Below, one piece after another: positions 16,271-26,900 of a DNA stretch of 64,000 nt (its first letter is position 1; every line of letters begins with the position of its first letter). The DNA is from Deltaproteobacteria bacterium (GTDB lineage: Bacteria; Myxococcota_A; UBA9160; UBA4427). The notes beneath the pieces are model-generated. The model searched no databases, was not told where the DNA came from, and was given only the letters and a program-made list of their open reading frames with translations. A program made the translations under genes and the position numbers. The DNA lies in NCBI GenBank assembly GCA_029261855.1, contig JAJDAN010000055.1, positions 1-64,000 of the forward strand, read 5' to 3'.

Positions 16271-18055
16271 TCAGTGCGTTGCCAGTTCTCCCAGCAGCGC
16301 GCCCACCCTCGCCAGCAAGGCGTCGGGCTTGAACGGCTTCTCGAGCAGCTCCACTTCGTCTGGAACGCCACTTTCGGCGAGCACACTCGCCGTGTAGCCC
16401 GAGATCAGCAAGACGCGAACGCCCGGTCGCGCAGCCGCGGCGGCACGCGCCAGCTCGACGCCGTTCTGACCGGGCAGGATCACATCGGACACCAGCAGGT
16501 CGATCGGCGTCGACTCGGTCTCCAGCCAGTCGAGAGCGGCCTCGGCGCTGTCGACCCCGTACACCGTGTGCCCGGCGTTCGCGAGGGTTCGCTCGGTGAT
16601 GCGTCGCACGGCGGCGTCGTCCTCGCAGAGCAGGATCGTGCCGGCGACCCCTTCCCGAACCTTCGCCGGCGAGAGGTCCGCGCCCGGCGCGGGCTCGGCG
16701 ACCGCCCGCGGCAGGTAGATGCGGAAGGTGGTGCCTCCCTCGGAAGCACTCTCGACCCGAATGTGCCCGCCCGCCCGGGTGACGATCCCATGGGCCGACG
16801 CCAGCCCCAGCCCGGTTCCCCGCCCGACCCCTTTGGTGGTGAAGAACGGGTCGAAGATCTGGTCGAGGTCTTCGGGGGCGATCCCGACCCCGCTGTCGCT
16901 CACCGAGATCAGCACGTGCTCACCGGGGTGCGCGTTCGGGTCGAGAAGGGCCGCCGCGTCGTCGACCTCGACGGTCCGGGTCTCGATCGCGAGCTCGCCA
17001 CCCCGGGGCATGGCGTCGCTCGAATTCAGGACCAGATTCATCAGCACCTGGTCGAGCTGCCCGGGATCGATCCGCACCTGTGCCCCCGTCGAGCCCGGAG
17101 ACACGCGCAGGGCGACGTCCTCGCGGATGAGCCGCTGCAGCATGGGCGCGAGCCGCTCGATGGACTCGTCGGGAGCGATCTTCTCCGGCACGCCGACCTG
17201 ATGGCGGGAAAAGGCCAGCAGCTGCCGCGTGAGCCCGGCCGCGCGCTGGGCGGAGCTGCGGATCTCGGCGATCTGGCCCAGCTCCTCGCTGCTGAGCGGC
17301 CTGCCCTGAGCCGCGGACTCTTCGAGCATCTCGCTCTCGCCCACCAGCACGGTCAGGATGTTGTTGAAGTCGTGCGCAATGCCCCCGGTCAGCCGGCCCA
17401 GGGCCTCGAGCTTCTGGGCTCGGTGCAGGGACGCTTCGGTCTCGGCGCGCCTCTCCATTTCTTCTTCGAGCCGGCGGGACTTGTCGGCGGCGTCGTCGCG
17501 CGAGGCACGCATGGTGCGTACGAACATCTGCAACAGCACCGCCGACAACGCGAGCACCGAGGTCAGCGCCGCCCACACGGTGAAGCGCGTGGCCTCGATG
17601 AACGGCTGGGGCAGCAGGGCCGCGTCGCGCAGGAACTCGATTCCCGCGAGAGAAGCGGAGATGGCCACCGCCATGCCAATGGCCGCAGGTCCGCTCCACA
17701 TGATGCCCGTCAGCATGATGACGAGAACCGCCATCGACAGCTGCGGGCTGCCCACACCCCCACTGGCGAAGCTCGCCCACAGGGTCACCGCCCACCCCAG
17801 CACTGCGAAGAGCACGCCGGCCGCGTGGACGTGGCCGCTGTGAAGCACCGCGAAGATCAGCGCCACGCCCGCAAGCGACGCCAGGTACAGCGGCAGCGAA
17901 TACCGGAAGGTGGTTTCCACCAGGGGCAGCAGGGCTGCCAGCGGGGTGACCGTGACGATGACCGTGAGCGACAGGCGGTGGATCAGCGTCGCGCGGAGTT
18001 GTTGTTCGGGATCGTCGAACTCCGGCGCATGCAGCCAGCGGGGCATGGATCGCAT
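16271..18055 (-). CDS. Hybrid sensor histidine kinase with multi-pass membrane sensor and C-terminal receiver
   Basis: A 594-residue signalling protein. Residues about 25-180 hold five or six membrane helices without a recognisable extracytoplasmic domain. A short coiled coil (about 185-212) leads to the H-box with H228 (GGIAHDFNNIL). The HATPase region includes LDQVLMNLVLNSSDAMPRGG, DSGVGIAPED and GTGLGLASAHG. The receiver domain starts near residue 472, with acidic residues CEDD, phospho-acceptor D524 (LLVSDVILPG) and K573. The start at 18055 avoids overlap with the molybdo-enzyme gene; a longer start at 18088 would overlap it by 14 bases. No separate response regulator is adjacent. Confidence 0.88.
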   Translation of the reverse strand: MRSMPRWLHAPEFDDPEQQLRATLIHRLSLTVIVTVTPLAALLPLVETTFRYSLPLYLASLAGVALIFAVLHSGHVHAAGVLFAVLGWAVTLWASFASGGVGSPQLSMAVLVIMLTGIMWSGPAAIGMAVAISASLAGIEFLRDAALLPQPFIEATRFTVWAALTSVLALSAVLLQMFVRTMRASRDDAADKSRRLEEEMERRAETEASLHRAQKLEALGRLTGGIAHDFNNILTVLVGESEMLEESAAQGRPLSSEELGQIAEIRSSAQRAAGLTRQLLAFSRHQVGVPEKIAPDESIERLAPMLQRLIREDVALRVSPGSTGAQVRIDPGQLDQVLMNLVLNSSDAMPRGGELAIETRTVEVDDAAALLDPNAHPGEHVLISVSDSGVGIAPEDLDQIFDPFFTTKGVGRGTGLGLASAHGIVTRAGGHIRVESASEGGTTFRIYLPRAVAEPAPGADLSPAKVREGVAGTILLCEDDAAVRRITERTLANAGHTVYGVDSAEAALDWLETESTPIDLLVSDVILPGQNGVELARAAAAARPGVRVLLISGYTASVLAESGVPDEVELLEKPFKPDALLARVGALLGELATH

Positions 18056-18074
18056 GAGAGCGGCGGACCCGTCT

Positions 18075-20225
18075 CTAGCCCGCCACACCGTAGACGTTCA
18101 CGGGAATCGCACTCTGACGCGCGAGTCCCGTGGTCGCATCGAAGTGACGATCGTCCCGGATCAGGTGCTGAACGTTCGTGCCCTTGTCGCGGGGCCCGCC
18201 GGGGTCTGCGGGATTGCCCCAACCGAACGCGAGCGCCACGACGTCCTGGCGCAGGTCCGGCGATGCCTCGAGCACGGCCTCGACCCGACCGGCGTCGCTC
18301 TCCACGGTCACCAGCTCGCCCGCCTCGAGGCCCAGTCGTCCGATCGCATCGGGATGCATCAACAGCGGGTTGAAGGGCCGCTTGGCGCGCAGGGACGGAA
18401 GGTTGTGCCCCTGGGTGCAGTAGACCTCTTTGGTGCGGTAGGTGATCAGGCGGAACGCGAAGGCGTCGTCTTCTTCGTACGACCCCGCCCAGCTCAGCGG
18501 CTCGGCGCGCACCTCCCGCAGCTCCGTCAGCACAGCCGGATGCCCGACGGCCATGCGCTTGTCCGGGTGCCCGATCATGTTCGGGATCACGCCACCGGCA
18601 ACCATCTCGGGCTCCCCGAACACGGCTCCACTCGGGTGCCTGCGAATCTCGTCGAGCGACACCGTGCCCCGCCCGAACTGAGCCTCCAGCATCTCGTCCG
18701 AGCTGGGCATGCTGTCCGGCGTGAGTCCGCCAACACGTAGAGGCAGCCCCATGCGACCGGCGAGCCCCCAGAAGACTTGCCATTCCTCCAGGCAGCCGGC
18801 CGGCGGATCGATCAGGGCCGGCGTGTACTGGCTGAAGGGCACGGGATAGGTGGAGTCCATCAGACGCGGCAGATCCGCCCGCTCGAAGGGGTGCTTCATG
18901 GCGAAGACGTAGTCGGCGTACTCGACGGTCGCGGTCGCGAACAGGTCGTTGACGACCAGGAGCTCGAGGCTCTCGAGCGCGCGGAGCGTCGACTCCGGTT
19001 CCGACAGGACCATCGCGGGGTTGCCGCCGTTGACGATCAGCGCCCGGATCTGGTCGGCACCCGGCGTAAGGATCTCGTCGGTCAGCGTGTTCGTCGGCAT
19101 TTCCGTGTAGGCACCGAAGAGCCCGGGCAGGGCCGACACGCCGCGCACGCGCGACTTCGGCAGCTCGGGCAACGGCACGGGCCCCATGTCTTCGTCGAAG
19201 TGACGACCGAGGGGCCCCTCGGTCCGGATCATGCCCCCCTCGCGATCGTAGCGACCGCAAAGTGCGTTCAGGATCATGACGAGTTGGGTCGCGAGGTTGT
19301 GGTGCGGGGCCATGTGCATGCCCGTACCACTGGTGGCCCCGCCGGTGCGCGCCGTCGCGAAGCAGACCGCCGCCGCCTCGATTTCCGCAGCGGGAACACC
19401 ACTTCGTCGGGCCACGTAGTCGAGGTCGAAGTCCCGCAGCGCATCGCGCAGGCCGTCGACGCCGCTGACGTAGCGCGCGACGTAGTCGCGATCCATCAGG
19501 TCGCGATCCAGGATGACCCGCACCATCCCGGCGAGCAGGGTGGCATCCTCTCCGGGCCGCAGCTGCAAGTGGTGATCGGCTCGCCTGGCGACGTCCGAGC
19601 GCCGCGGATCGACGACGATGAGCTTGGCGCCACGCTGGCGCGCGTCGTTGAGCCGGGCGGTGGGATTCGATTGGGGCATGTTGAGCTGGTGGGACGCGAT
19701 CGGGTTCGAGCCGACGAACATCACGACCTCGGCGCGATCCACGTCGAGCAGGCTCGCCGGAACCGGGCCGCCGAACAGGCGGTTGCCCGCGATGGTGAGA
19801 CTGGGCGAGTCGATCGTGAAGGACGTGTACATGCGCTTCGAGCCCAGGGCCTGGACGAATCGCCGCACGAACCACGGCCCCCCAGCCGCACTCCGGTGCC
19901 CGCCGCAGCCGGTATAGACGGCGACGGAATCCGGTCCGTGCTCCGCCACGATCTCATTCAGCCGCAGGGCGACCTCGGCGAGGGCTGCGTCGGGGGCGAT
20001 GTCGACGAGACCGGCTTCCGTCCTCTTCTGGGACGAGAGCAGCCGATCCGGGTGGTGGATCCGCTCGACCTCGGCCCGGCCCTTCTGGCAGGTGTACCCC
20101 TGGGAAACCGGGTTGTCCCGGTCCCCGCGAACCGCGACCACGCGGTTGCGATCGGGATCGACGTCGACCTCGACGCCGCAAAACACGTGGCAGAAACGGC
20201 AGAATGACTTCCGGGACTCGATCAT
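18075..20225 (-). CDS. Molybdopterin-dependent oxidoreductase with N-terminal [4Fe-4S] site
   Basis: A 716-residue DMSO-reductase-family catalytic subunit. The N-terminus carries Cys-x2-Cys-x3-Cys (CRFCHVFC) and a later Cys in GYTCQKG, the ligands of a [4Fe-4S] cluster. Molybdopterin-binding segments include VMFVGSNPIASHQL, KLIVVDPRRSDVARRAD and QIRALIVNGGNPAMV. The C-terminal dinucleotide-binding domain begins near FAFRLITYRTKEVY. There is no Tat signal, so a cytoplasmic location is likely. No electron-transfer subunit is adjacent. Starting at the ATG 20223-20225 puts the cluster at the N-terminus; earlier in-frame starts overlap the divergent gene at 20338. The substrate is unknown. Confidence 0.87.
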   Translation of the reverse strand: MIESRKSFCRFCHVFCGVEVDVDPDRNRVVAVRGDRDNPVSQGYTCQKGRAEVERIHHPDRLLSSQKRTEAGLVDIAPDAALAEVALRLNEIVAEHGPDSVAVYTGCGGHRSAAGGPWFVRRFVQALGSKRMYTSFTIDSPSLTIAGNRLFGGPVPASLLDVDRAEVVMFVGSNPIASHQLNMPQSNPTARLNDARQRGAKLIVVDPRRSDVARRADHHLQLRPGEDATLLAGMVRVILDRDLMDRDYVARYVSGVDGLRDALRDFDLDYVARRSGVPAAEIEAAAVCFATARTGGATSGTGMHMAPHHNLATQLVMILNALCGRYDREGGMIRTEGPLGRHFDEDMGPVPLPELPKSRVRGVSALPGLFGAYTEMPTNTLTDEILTPGADQIRALIVNGGNPAMVLSEPESTLRALESLELLVVNDLFATATVEYADYVFAMKHPFERADLPRLMDSTYPVPFSQYTPALIDPPAGCLEEWQVFWGLAGRMGLPLRVGGLTPDSMPSSDEMLEAQFGRGTVSLDEIRRHPSGAVFGEPEMVAGGVIPNMIGHPDKRMAVGHPAVLTELREVRAEPLSWAGSYEEDDAFAFRLITYRTKEVYCTQGHNLPSLRAKRPFNPLLMHPDAIGRLGLEAGELVTVESDAGRVEAVLEASPDLRQDVVALAFGWGNPADPGGPRDKGTNVQHLIRDDRHFDATTGLARQSAIPVNVYGVAG

Positions 20226-20337
20226 CGGGGGATGATCGCACAATCCGGCCGGGCCGCAGAGCGCAGATGTGCCCCCGTATACACCCTGCGCGAGCATCCA
20301 CGGTGGATAGTCGAGGCGATGCCCCCAGCCCGCGAGG

Positions 20338-23300
20338 ATGTCACCGATGCCCCCTGAAGCAACCAGCAAGCACCTCCGGAACGCAACCGAGCTGACCCTC
20401 GTCGCAGATGTAAAGCCTGGCCTGGTCGAGGTTCGCGAGACCCGCAGCTATGCGACGCGCCTGGGGATCCTGCTCGGCACCCTGCAGGCCATCCGGCAGA
20501 AGGCGGTCGAGGCTTCGCTGCGCGAGGCACCGTACGCCGGACCGCTCGAGAAGCTGCAGGCCCTGCACTTCGTGCGCTGGACGCTGCTCGACAACGGGAC
20601 CAAGCTGATGCTCGCGGTCTCCTTCGACGGTCCCTGGGAACCCTACATGCGCCGGATCGTCGACGTGGCCGGCCCACTGCTCGACGTCATCCTGTGCAAC
20701 TGCGAGGGCTACGACGCCCACGCATCGGACCAGGGGCACACGAAGTTCGTCGAGTGGGTGCGCGCCCACCAGGTCGAAAGCCAGTTCTTCCACGCGAACG
20801 CGCCGACCCTCACCGCCGACGACCTGCGCTTCCTGTCGCTGCTCGAATCCCAGCAACGACTCGAGACCGACCTCGAGAAGTTCGACCGGCAGGCCACCGA
20901 CCTGCGCGTGCGCGACTTGTCGCGCCGCCTCGACCCGACTCCCGCGCTGTCTGGCGCGGAGCAGGAGCGGGTCCTCGAAGCCGAGATGCGCGCGCTCGGG
21001 GCGCTCCACCGGTTGAGCGCCCTGTTCCCGGCGAGCGAGCCGTCGCGGGGCGCACTGCACCTGAAGCGCACGGCCCACATGATCCTCCCGCGACTGGAGG
21101 ACGGACCCTTGCCGGACCTCCAGGAGAAGCTGCACGCGTCGGCCCTCGCCTGGTACCGCGACCTGCCCTCCCGCGCGATCGCGGTCCCTGGACCCGACCA
21201 GGTCAACGACGCAGCGATCGTCCAGGGCAATGTCCTCGAGCCCTACGTCGACAGGACCCACGGCTGCCTGCTGTTGCTCCGAATCGCCGATCGCGCGCGC
21301 GCCAGCGCGTTCTTGAGAGCGCTCGCCGGGCGGGTGACGATCGCCGCCGGCGCGGCGGGCCCGGCCTTCAACGTCGGTTTCTCCTTCGCGGGACTTCGCG
21401 CTCTCGGACTGACCGACGCCGAGCTTCAGAAGCTGCCGAAGGAGTTCCGCGAGGGCATGGAGGCGCGTGCCGGCTTCCTGGGAGACGTCGGACCGAGCCA
21501 CCCCGACTTCTGGGCACCGCCGCTGCTGGCCGACGGAACTGCCGTCGAGCTCTCCGCAGTCGACCTCGTCATCCAGGTCCAGGCCCAGGCGGACGCGAGC
21601 GACGACGACCACGTCTGGACGGACCAGCATCCGCTCTACGGGACTGTGACGACGCTGCTGACGGACTCCGGGCTCGAGCAGCTGGCGGTCGAAGTCCTGC
21701 GCCGCGACCCGCCGGACGCACGAGGCATCGTCCGCGAGCACTTCGGTTATCGCGACGGGATCAGCCAGCCGAAGCCGGGCGGGCCCGCGAACGATCCCGA
21801 CACGGTTCCCGTCGGCGAGATCCTGCTCGGCTACGCCAACGAGCGTGGAGACGACGGCAAGGTCTTCGATCTGCTGAAGGACGGGACCTTCCTCGTCATT
21901 CGCAAGCTCGAGCAGGACGTCGGCCGCTTCCGCCAGCTGCTCTCGGGCTACTCGCGCCTTCCCGCGAAGCAGGAGCAGCTCGCCGCGCGCATGATGGGTC
22001 GCTACCGCGACGGTCGGCCCGTGGTCGACCCGAACCTCGGCGCAGACGCCAACGACTTCCGCTTCGACGTCGAGAACCAGACGCCCTGCCCGCCTTCGGC
22101 CCACATCCGGCGAGCGAATCCCCGCACCGAACGTCCGCACCCCACGCCCGCCGGTACGCGCCCCGCCCCCACGCCGCGGATCATGCGCCGGGGCTTCTCG
22201 TACGGCAGCCCGTTCTCGCCGGACACCCTGACCGAGCCACGCGGACTCTTCTTCATGGCGTACAACGCCAGCATCGCCGAGCAGTTCGAGGTGATCCAGC
22301 GCTGGATCTCGGGTGGCAACAGTACGGGCGTGCTCAGCGCAGATGCCGACCCGTTCCTGGGGCTGCGCAGGCCGGGGGCTGGCCAGCGTGTCTTCCGCAG
22401 CGCGACGACGGCTTCGCCCGTAGCGGGGGCAGAGCACGGCGTCGAACGCGTCGGGCTGGGGACGGAGCCCCTCGTCTCGCTGCGCTGGGGCATGTACTTG
22501 TTCGTGCCGTCCACCGTCGCCCTGGAACAGCTGGCCGATCGCCTGTTGCAGGCACCGCGGCTGCCGGAAGGCGACCCCGCCCGCGGCCGCGTGCTGATCG
22601 CCAAGCTCGACGCCACCCTCCGGGTCCTCGCGGCGACCCAAGGCGAAGCGGCGGCGAACGCGCGCATGCGCATCGAATGGAAGAAGCTGATCGAGGACGT
22701 CTCGACGCAAGACGCCGCTCAGGACCTGTGGGCCGCTGTCCGCGACCTCGGCGGTGTGCTCCGCACCCCCTACGGCGTGCTGCTCGGCAGCGCCGAACAC
22801 GTCATGACAGCCTTCCGCGACGACGACCGCTTCTCGGTACGAGACTACTGGGAACGAATGAACGATTCACTCGGTGCGCTCTATCTCGGCATGGACCCTG
22901 CGCCCCAGGTGATGGAGGACGGCGGCGACCGCAACGACCTCGACGCGCGCTACCACGCCGAGGTTTCGAGCACGCGCTACGCCGAGGAAGCCGCCGCCCC
23001 GAACGCCTGGATCGCGGGGATCCCGCGATCGGACGCCTTCGCCCTGGCACTCGCCGAAACCAGCCGACAGCTCGCCGGCATCGCGAGCGCGCAGCCCGGC
23101 GCTCGCATCGCAATCGATCTGCGCGGCCTCGTGGGGAACGTTCTCGCCCGGCTGTCCCGGCACTGGTTCGCCCTGCCCGACGGAGACGAGATGCAGGCGG
23201 GGGGCCCCGTCGAAGCGCGGCCGGACGGTGGGGTACCGGCCCACTGCCCCGACAACTTCCTCGCGACGGCCCGCTACATCTTCTCTCCGAACCCCACCGC

Positions 23301-23961
23301 ATTCGTCGTCGCCGAAGGCCGGGCGAGGGGACACGCACTGCTCGACGCTGCGAAGCGCTACGTGCAGAACGTGGCGGATGGCGTCTCGGATCTGCCCCCC
23401 GGCACATTGTTCGCGGAACTGATGCCCACGCCGCCCAACCCGCCCGGCGCGATCGATGTCGATCGCATGGCTCGCACCCTGGTCGGCTCGGTGCATGGCT
23501 TCGTGGGGCCGTGTTTCGGCACCTTGTCCTCGGTCCTGTACTTGTGGCAGAAGACGGGGCTCTTGTGGCGAAACCAGTATGCACACCGCTGGGCGCGAGA
23601 TCGACTCGGGGAGGCTGCGGCCCTCGAGGGGCTCGAGCGTGCGCTGGTGGCCACGATGCAGCTTCGGCCCCTGCCCTACATCCTCCACCGAACCGTGACG
23701 CGCTCGACGCGTCTGGGTGGCGTGGATCTCGCGCCCGGCGACCGCGTCGTACTCGGGCTGCTGTCCGGAACGCGCCAGCGAAGGCCGGACGACGGCGAGA
23801 TTCTCTTCGGGGGCACCTATGGCGGTGACAATGCCCACGCCTGCCCCGGGCGCGAGCTGGCCATGGGCGTGATGCTGGGAACGCTGACGAGCCTGCTCGA
23901 CTTCGGTCGCTACCGGTCCGAGGCCCCGTTGTTGCTGTCCACCCTCCGGCCGGGCAGCTGA
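20338..23961 (+). CDS. Fusion of a DyP-type heme peroxidase and a cytochrome P450-like domain
   Basis: A 1207-residue single frame with three parts. Residues 1-150 form a small alpha/beta domain of unknown role (LHFVRWTLLDNG, LLDVILCNCEGY). Residues about 270-740 are a dye-decolourising peroxidase: catalytic GxxDG motif at 470-474 (FGYRDGISQP) and the likely proximal heme ligand H589 in AHIRRANPR, followed by RIMRRGFSYG. Residues about 800-1207 look like a P450: early motif LGGVLRTPYGVLLGSAEHV and the heme-thiolate loop YGGDNAHACPGREL with C1169. The P450 helix-I acid/alcohol pair and the ExxR motif are not evident (TMQLRPLP stands where ExxR is expected). There is no signal peptide. The DyP part might supply or use peroxide-derived equivalents for the P450 part, which is speculation. 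Confidence 0.88.
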   Translation: MSPMPPEATSKHLRNATELTLVADVKPGLVEVRETRSYATRLGILLGTLQAIRQKAVEASLREAPYAGPLEKLQALHFVRWTLLDNGTKLMLAVSFDGPWEPYMRRIVDVAGPLLDVILCNCEGYDAHASDQGHTKFVEWVRAHQVESQFFHANAPTLTADDLRFLSLLESQQRLETDLEKFDRQATDLRVRDLSRRLDPTPALSGAEQERVLEAEMRALGALHRLSALFPASEPSRGALHLKRTAHMILPRLEDGPLPDLQEKLHASALAWYRDLPSRAIAVPGPDQVNDAAIVQGNVLEPYVDRTHGCLLLLRIADRARASAFLRALAGRVTIAAGAAGPAFNVGFSFAGLRALGLTDAELQKLPKEFREGMEARAGFLGDVGPSHPDFWAPPLLADGTAVELSAVDLVIQVQAQADASDDDHVWTDQHPLYGTVTTLLTDSGLEQLAVEVLRRDPPDARGIVREHFGYRDGISQPKPGGPANDPDTVPVGEILLGYANERGDDGKVFDLLKDGTFLVIRKLEQDVGRFRQLLSGYSRLPAKQEQLAARMMGRYRDGRPVVDPNLGADANDFRFDVENQTPCPPSAHIRRANPRTERPHPTPAGTRPAPTPRIMRRGFSYGSPFSPDTLTEPRGLFFMAYNASIAEQFEVIQRWISGGNSTGVLSADADPFLGLRRPGAGQRVFRSATTASPVAGAEHGVERVGLGTEPLVSLRWGMYLFVPSTVALEQLADRLLQAPRLPEGDPARGRVLIAKLDATLRVLAATQGEAAANARMRIEWKKLIEDVSTQDAAQDLWAAVRDLGGVLRTPYGVLLGSAEHVMTAFRDDDRFSVRDYWERMNDSLGALYLGMDPAPQVMEDGGDRNDLDARYHAEVSSTRYAEEAAAPNAWIAGIPRSDAFALALAETSRQLAGIASAQPGARIAIDLRGLVGNVLARLSRHWFALPDGDEMQAGGPVEARPDGGVPAHCPDNFLATARYIFSPNPTAFVVAEGRARGHALLDAAKRYVQNVADGVSDLPPGTLFAELMPTPPNPPGAIDVDRMARTLVGSVHGFVGPCFGTLSSVLYLWQKTGLLWRNQYAHRWARDRLGEAAALEGLERALVATMQLRPLPYILHRTVTRSTRLGGVDLAPGDRVVLGLLSGTRQRRPDDGEILFGGTYGGDNAHACPGRELAMGVMLGTLTSLLDFGRYRSEAPLLLSTLRPGS

Positions 23962-23995
23962 CGCACGCCGACTGGAATCGGGTTCGGATTCGGAA

Positions 23996-26900
23996 TCAGG
24001 CTCGGGAAGCCGTCGCGAGCAGACGTCGGGCTTCGGCCTCGTGCCAGTCCATGTGCATGTCGGTGAACGCATTGCGTGCGCGGGTGGCGAGCTCGATCGC
24101 AACCTCGGACTGGCCGCGACCGGCGTAGAGGTCGGCGAGCCGCAAGCGGGTCATCGCCTCCTCGCGACGCGAGTCGCGCGATCGGCCGCCCTGCATGGCG
24201 CGTTCCAGATAGTATTCCGGCTCTTCGAGTCCGCTGACGCCGCGCGCCGCCAGGCGCGCCAGTCCCCGACAGGCCATGCCCTCGCCGACCCGGTCGAGCT
24301 TGTCCTGGGCGAGCACGAGGGCGTGTTTGCCGTACAGCTTGCCCAGGTCGTCCTGCCCGGCACTCGTCATGGCGTCGGCGAGCCAGCCGTAGTTCAGGCT
24401 GATGTAGAGGCACATCCCCTTCTCGACGAGCCATTCCGTGGACTCGCGGATGACCTCGATCTGACGGGCATCGCGCTCGAGCATCCAGCGCGCGTACGCG
24501 ACTTCCGAACGCGCGATCCCGAAGACGTATGGACCGTTGACCCGGGCCGCCTTCTCCTGGGCGAGGCCCGCTACCTGCATGACCTCGTCCCATCTCCCTT
24601 GCCAGATGAGGCCGACGGCCTGGAGCGCCAGCACCGAACCCTCCATCGCGAAGTTGCCGCCCCGGAGTGCCCGGATCGCGTCACTGAAGCCCTCGTTCGC
24701 CTCGTCGAAGCGACCCTGGTCCGCCAACACGAAGCTCCGGCAGGCCAGCGCGTAGGCGGATCCGATGGGAGGCGCGCCGTCCGTGGACCGCGACTGACGC
24801 TGCTTGCGGTCGAGGGCCTCATCGAGACGGCGCAATGCTTCCTCGTAGTTGCAGGCGGCCGCCTGGCTCTGGCCCAGGGTCCCGTGCAGCTGGGCGATCA
24901 GGCGCGAGTTCCCGAGCTCGTGCGCGATGGGCAGCCCGTCGTCGAAGTGGGCGATCGAATCCAGCTGCTCGCCCAGGGAGTAGTTCATGAACCCGAGCCA
25001 GTGGTGCGCGTGGGCCAGGGCGTCCAGGTCTTCCAGCTCGCGCGCATAGCCCGCCGCGCGATTCAGGATCTCCAGGCGCTCGCGCGACGGGCTGTAGACG
25101 CACGCCACGGCCCAGCGCATGCAGATGGAGATCCAGCGGCGGCGGTTCTCAGCCGTCTGCGACAGCTGATCTACCGCTCGCATGGCGACGTGATACTGCT
25201 GGCGCGCGCGGTCGAGGGTGGCCGACCCCAGAGCCTTATCCCCGGCCCGCTCCGCGTAGAACGCGGTCCGCTCGGGATCCGCAGCACCCGCATAGTGGTA
25301 GGCGAGGGATTCGAAGGGCACCTCGCCTCCATCGCTCTCCACCCGCTCCTCGAGCGCTTCGGCGACCCGACGGTGGAGTGCCTGACGCTGTCGCAGGCGC
25401 ACCGAGTTGTAGACGACGTCCCGTGTAATGCCGTGCTTGAACCGAAGGCTTCCCGGATGCTCGGCTTCGTGGATGAGGTCGGCGTTCGCAAGCGCCTCGA
25501 GCACCGAATGGCCGATCCGCCGGCCCCCGATCTGCTCGAGCAGCCAGGTCGGAATCACATTCCCGATGACGGCGGCGGCCCCCACCAGCTCGGCGAGCTC
25601 ATCGGGCAGGCGCTCCGCTCGCGCTTCGATCAGCCCGTGGAGCGTGACGGGAACTTCACTGGTCCCGCTGCCGGGAGCATCGTCCACCCATTCCGAGAGG
25701 GACTGGCATAGCTCTTCGACGAACAGTGGATTTCCGCCACTGCGTTGGTGGATGCGCGCCGCGATGCCGAGGTCGATGGGTCGCGGAACGAGCGTTTCGA
25801 TCGCGCGCGTGCACTCGTCCCGGTTGAACGGCGCGACCTCGAGGATCTCCGTCTCGCCCGCGACCACCGGGGCGACCGGATCGATGACCCGCGACGAGAT
25901 CAGGACGAGCATCGGCTCGTCGGTCAGCGAACGCGTCAGGATGTCGACGACCTTGCGCGACGCATCGTCGATCCACTGCCAATCGTCGATGAAGACCAGC
26001 ATCGGGTGTCGCCGCGCCAGGGTCAGGAAGAGATCGCTGAGTGCCGTCGCGACCGCGTCATCGCCGCCCGCGACCGGCGTAGCCACCTCGCCCGGCGCCA
26101 GCAGCGAGAGGAATTCCGACAGATGCTTCTCGAGGCCCAGCTCCCGCAGCCCCGCTTCCACCAGGGACGCCGCCTCTTCACCCGACCCGATCCCCGCCAG
26201 GTCGAACTGCTGACGGACCATCCCCAGAAAGGGCTGCAAAGGCGCCACGCCGCCGTAGCTCTCGCAGTAGCCACGCTGGACGCGGAACTCGCCCTCGACC
26301 CGGCGGATCAGTTCGTTGGCGCTGCGGGTCTTCCCCACGCCGGGGTCGCCGACGAGGGTCACGACCCGGGGCTTGCCGCGCCGCGCCTGCCGGGCGAACT
26401 CCTCCAGTCGTCGCAGCTCGAAGTCGCGACCGATGAAGGGCGTCAGCCCCTGCATCCGTCGGGCCTCGAAGCGGTTCGCGACGTCGGTGCGGTCCCGTAC
26501 CCGGTGCGCGTGGATCGGGTCGGGCTTTCCCTTCAAGGAGAGGTCGCCCAGATCCTCCGACTGGAAGAACGCACGCGCGCCGCGCAGGCTGCTCTCGCTC
26601 ACCACGAGCTCGTCGGGTCCGGCCTGGGAGCAGAGACCGGCGGCAGTGTTCACCGCGTCGCCGACCAGCTCATAACGCCCGAGCACCAGGTCGCCGACTC
26701 CTGCCATCACCAGACCGGAATGCACCCCCGAGTGCATGCGAACCGAAAAGCTGCCGGCGAGACTCGAGTCGACGACGACTTCGCGCGCCGCAGCGTGCAG
26801 GTCGAGACCCGCCTGGATGGCGCGCCGGACATCGTCTTCGTGCGGCGTCGGCAGACCGAAGACGGCGACCACGCCGTCGCCGTGAACCTGGTTGACGACA

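Noticed and set aside
6232-18373. Very long open frames on the opposite strand of real genes (for example 6232-9078 and 14711-18373, plus strand)
   Set aside because: They consist of Arg/Ala/Gly/Pro-rich low-information protein typical of antisense frames in GC-rich DNA. They lack recognisable domains and sit wholly on genes with clear family motifs.
20226-20369. Longer N-terminus for the molybdopterin oxidoreductase starting at 20369
   Set aside because: It would overlap the start of the divergent DyP-P450 gene and adds residues without family similarity before the iron-sulfur site.
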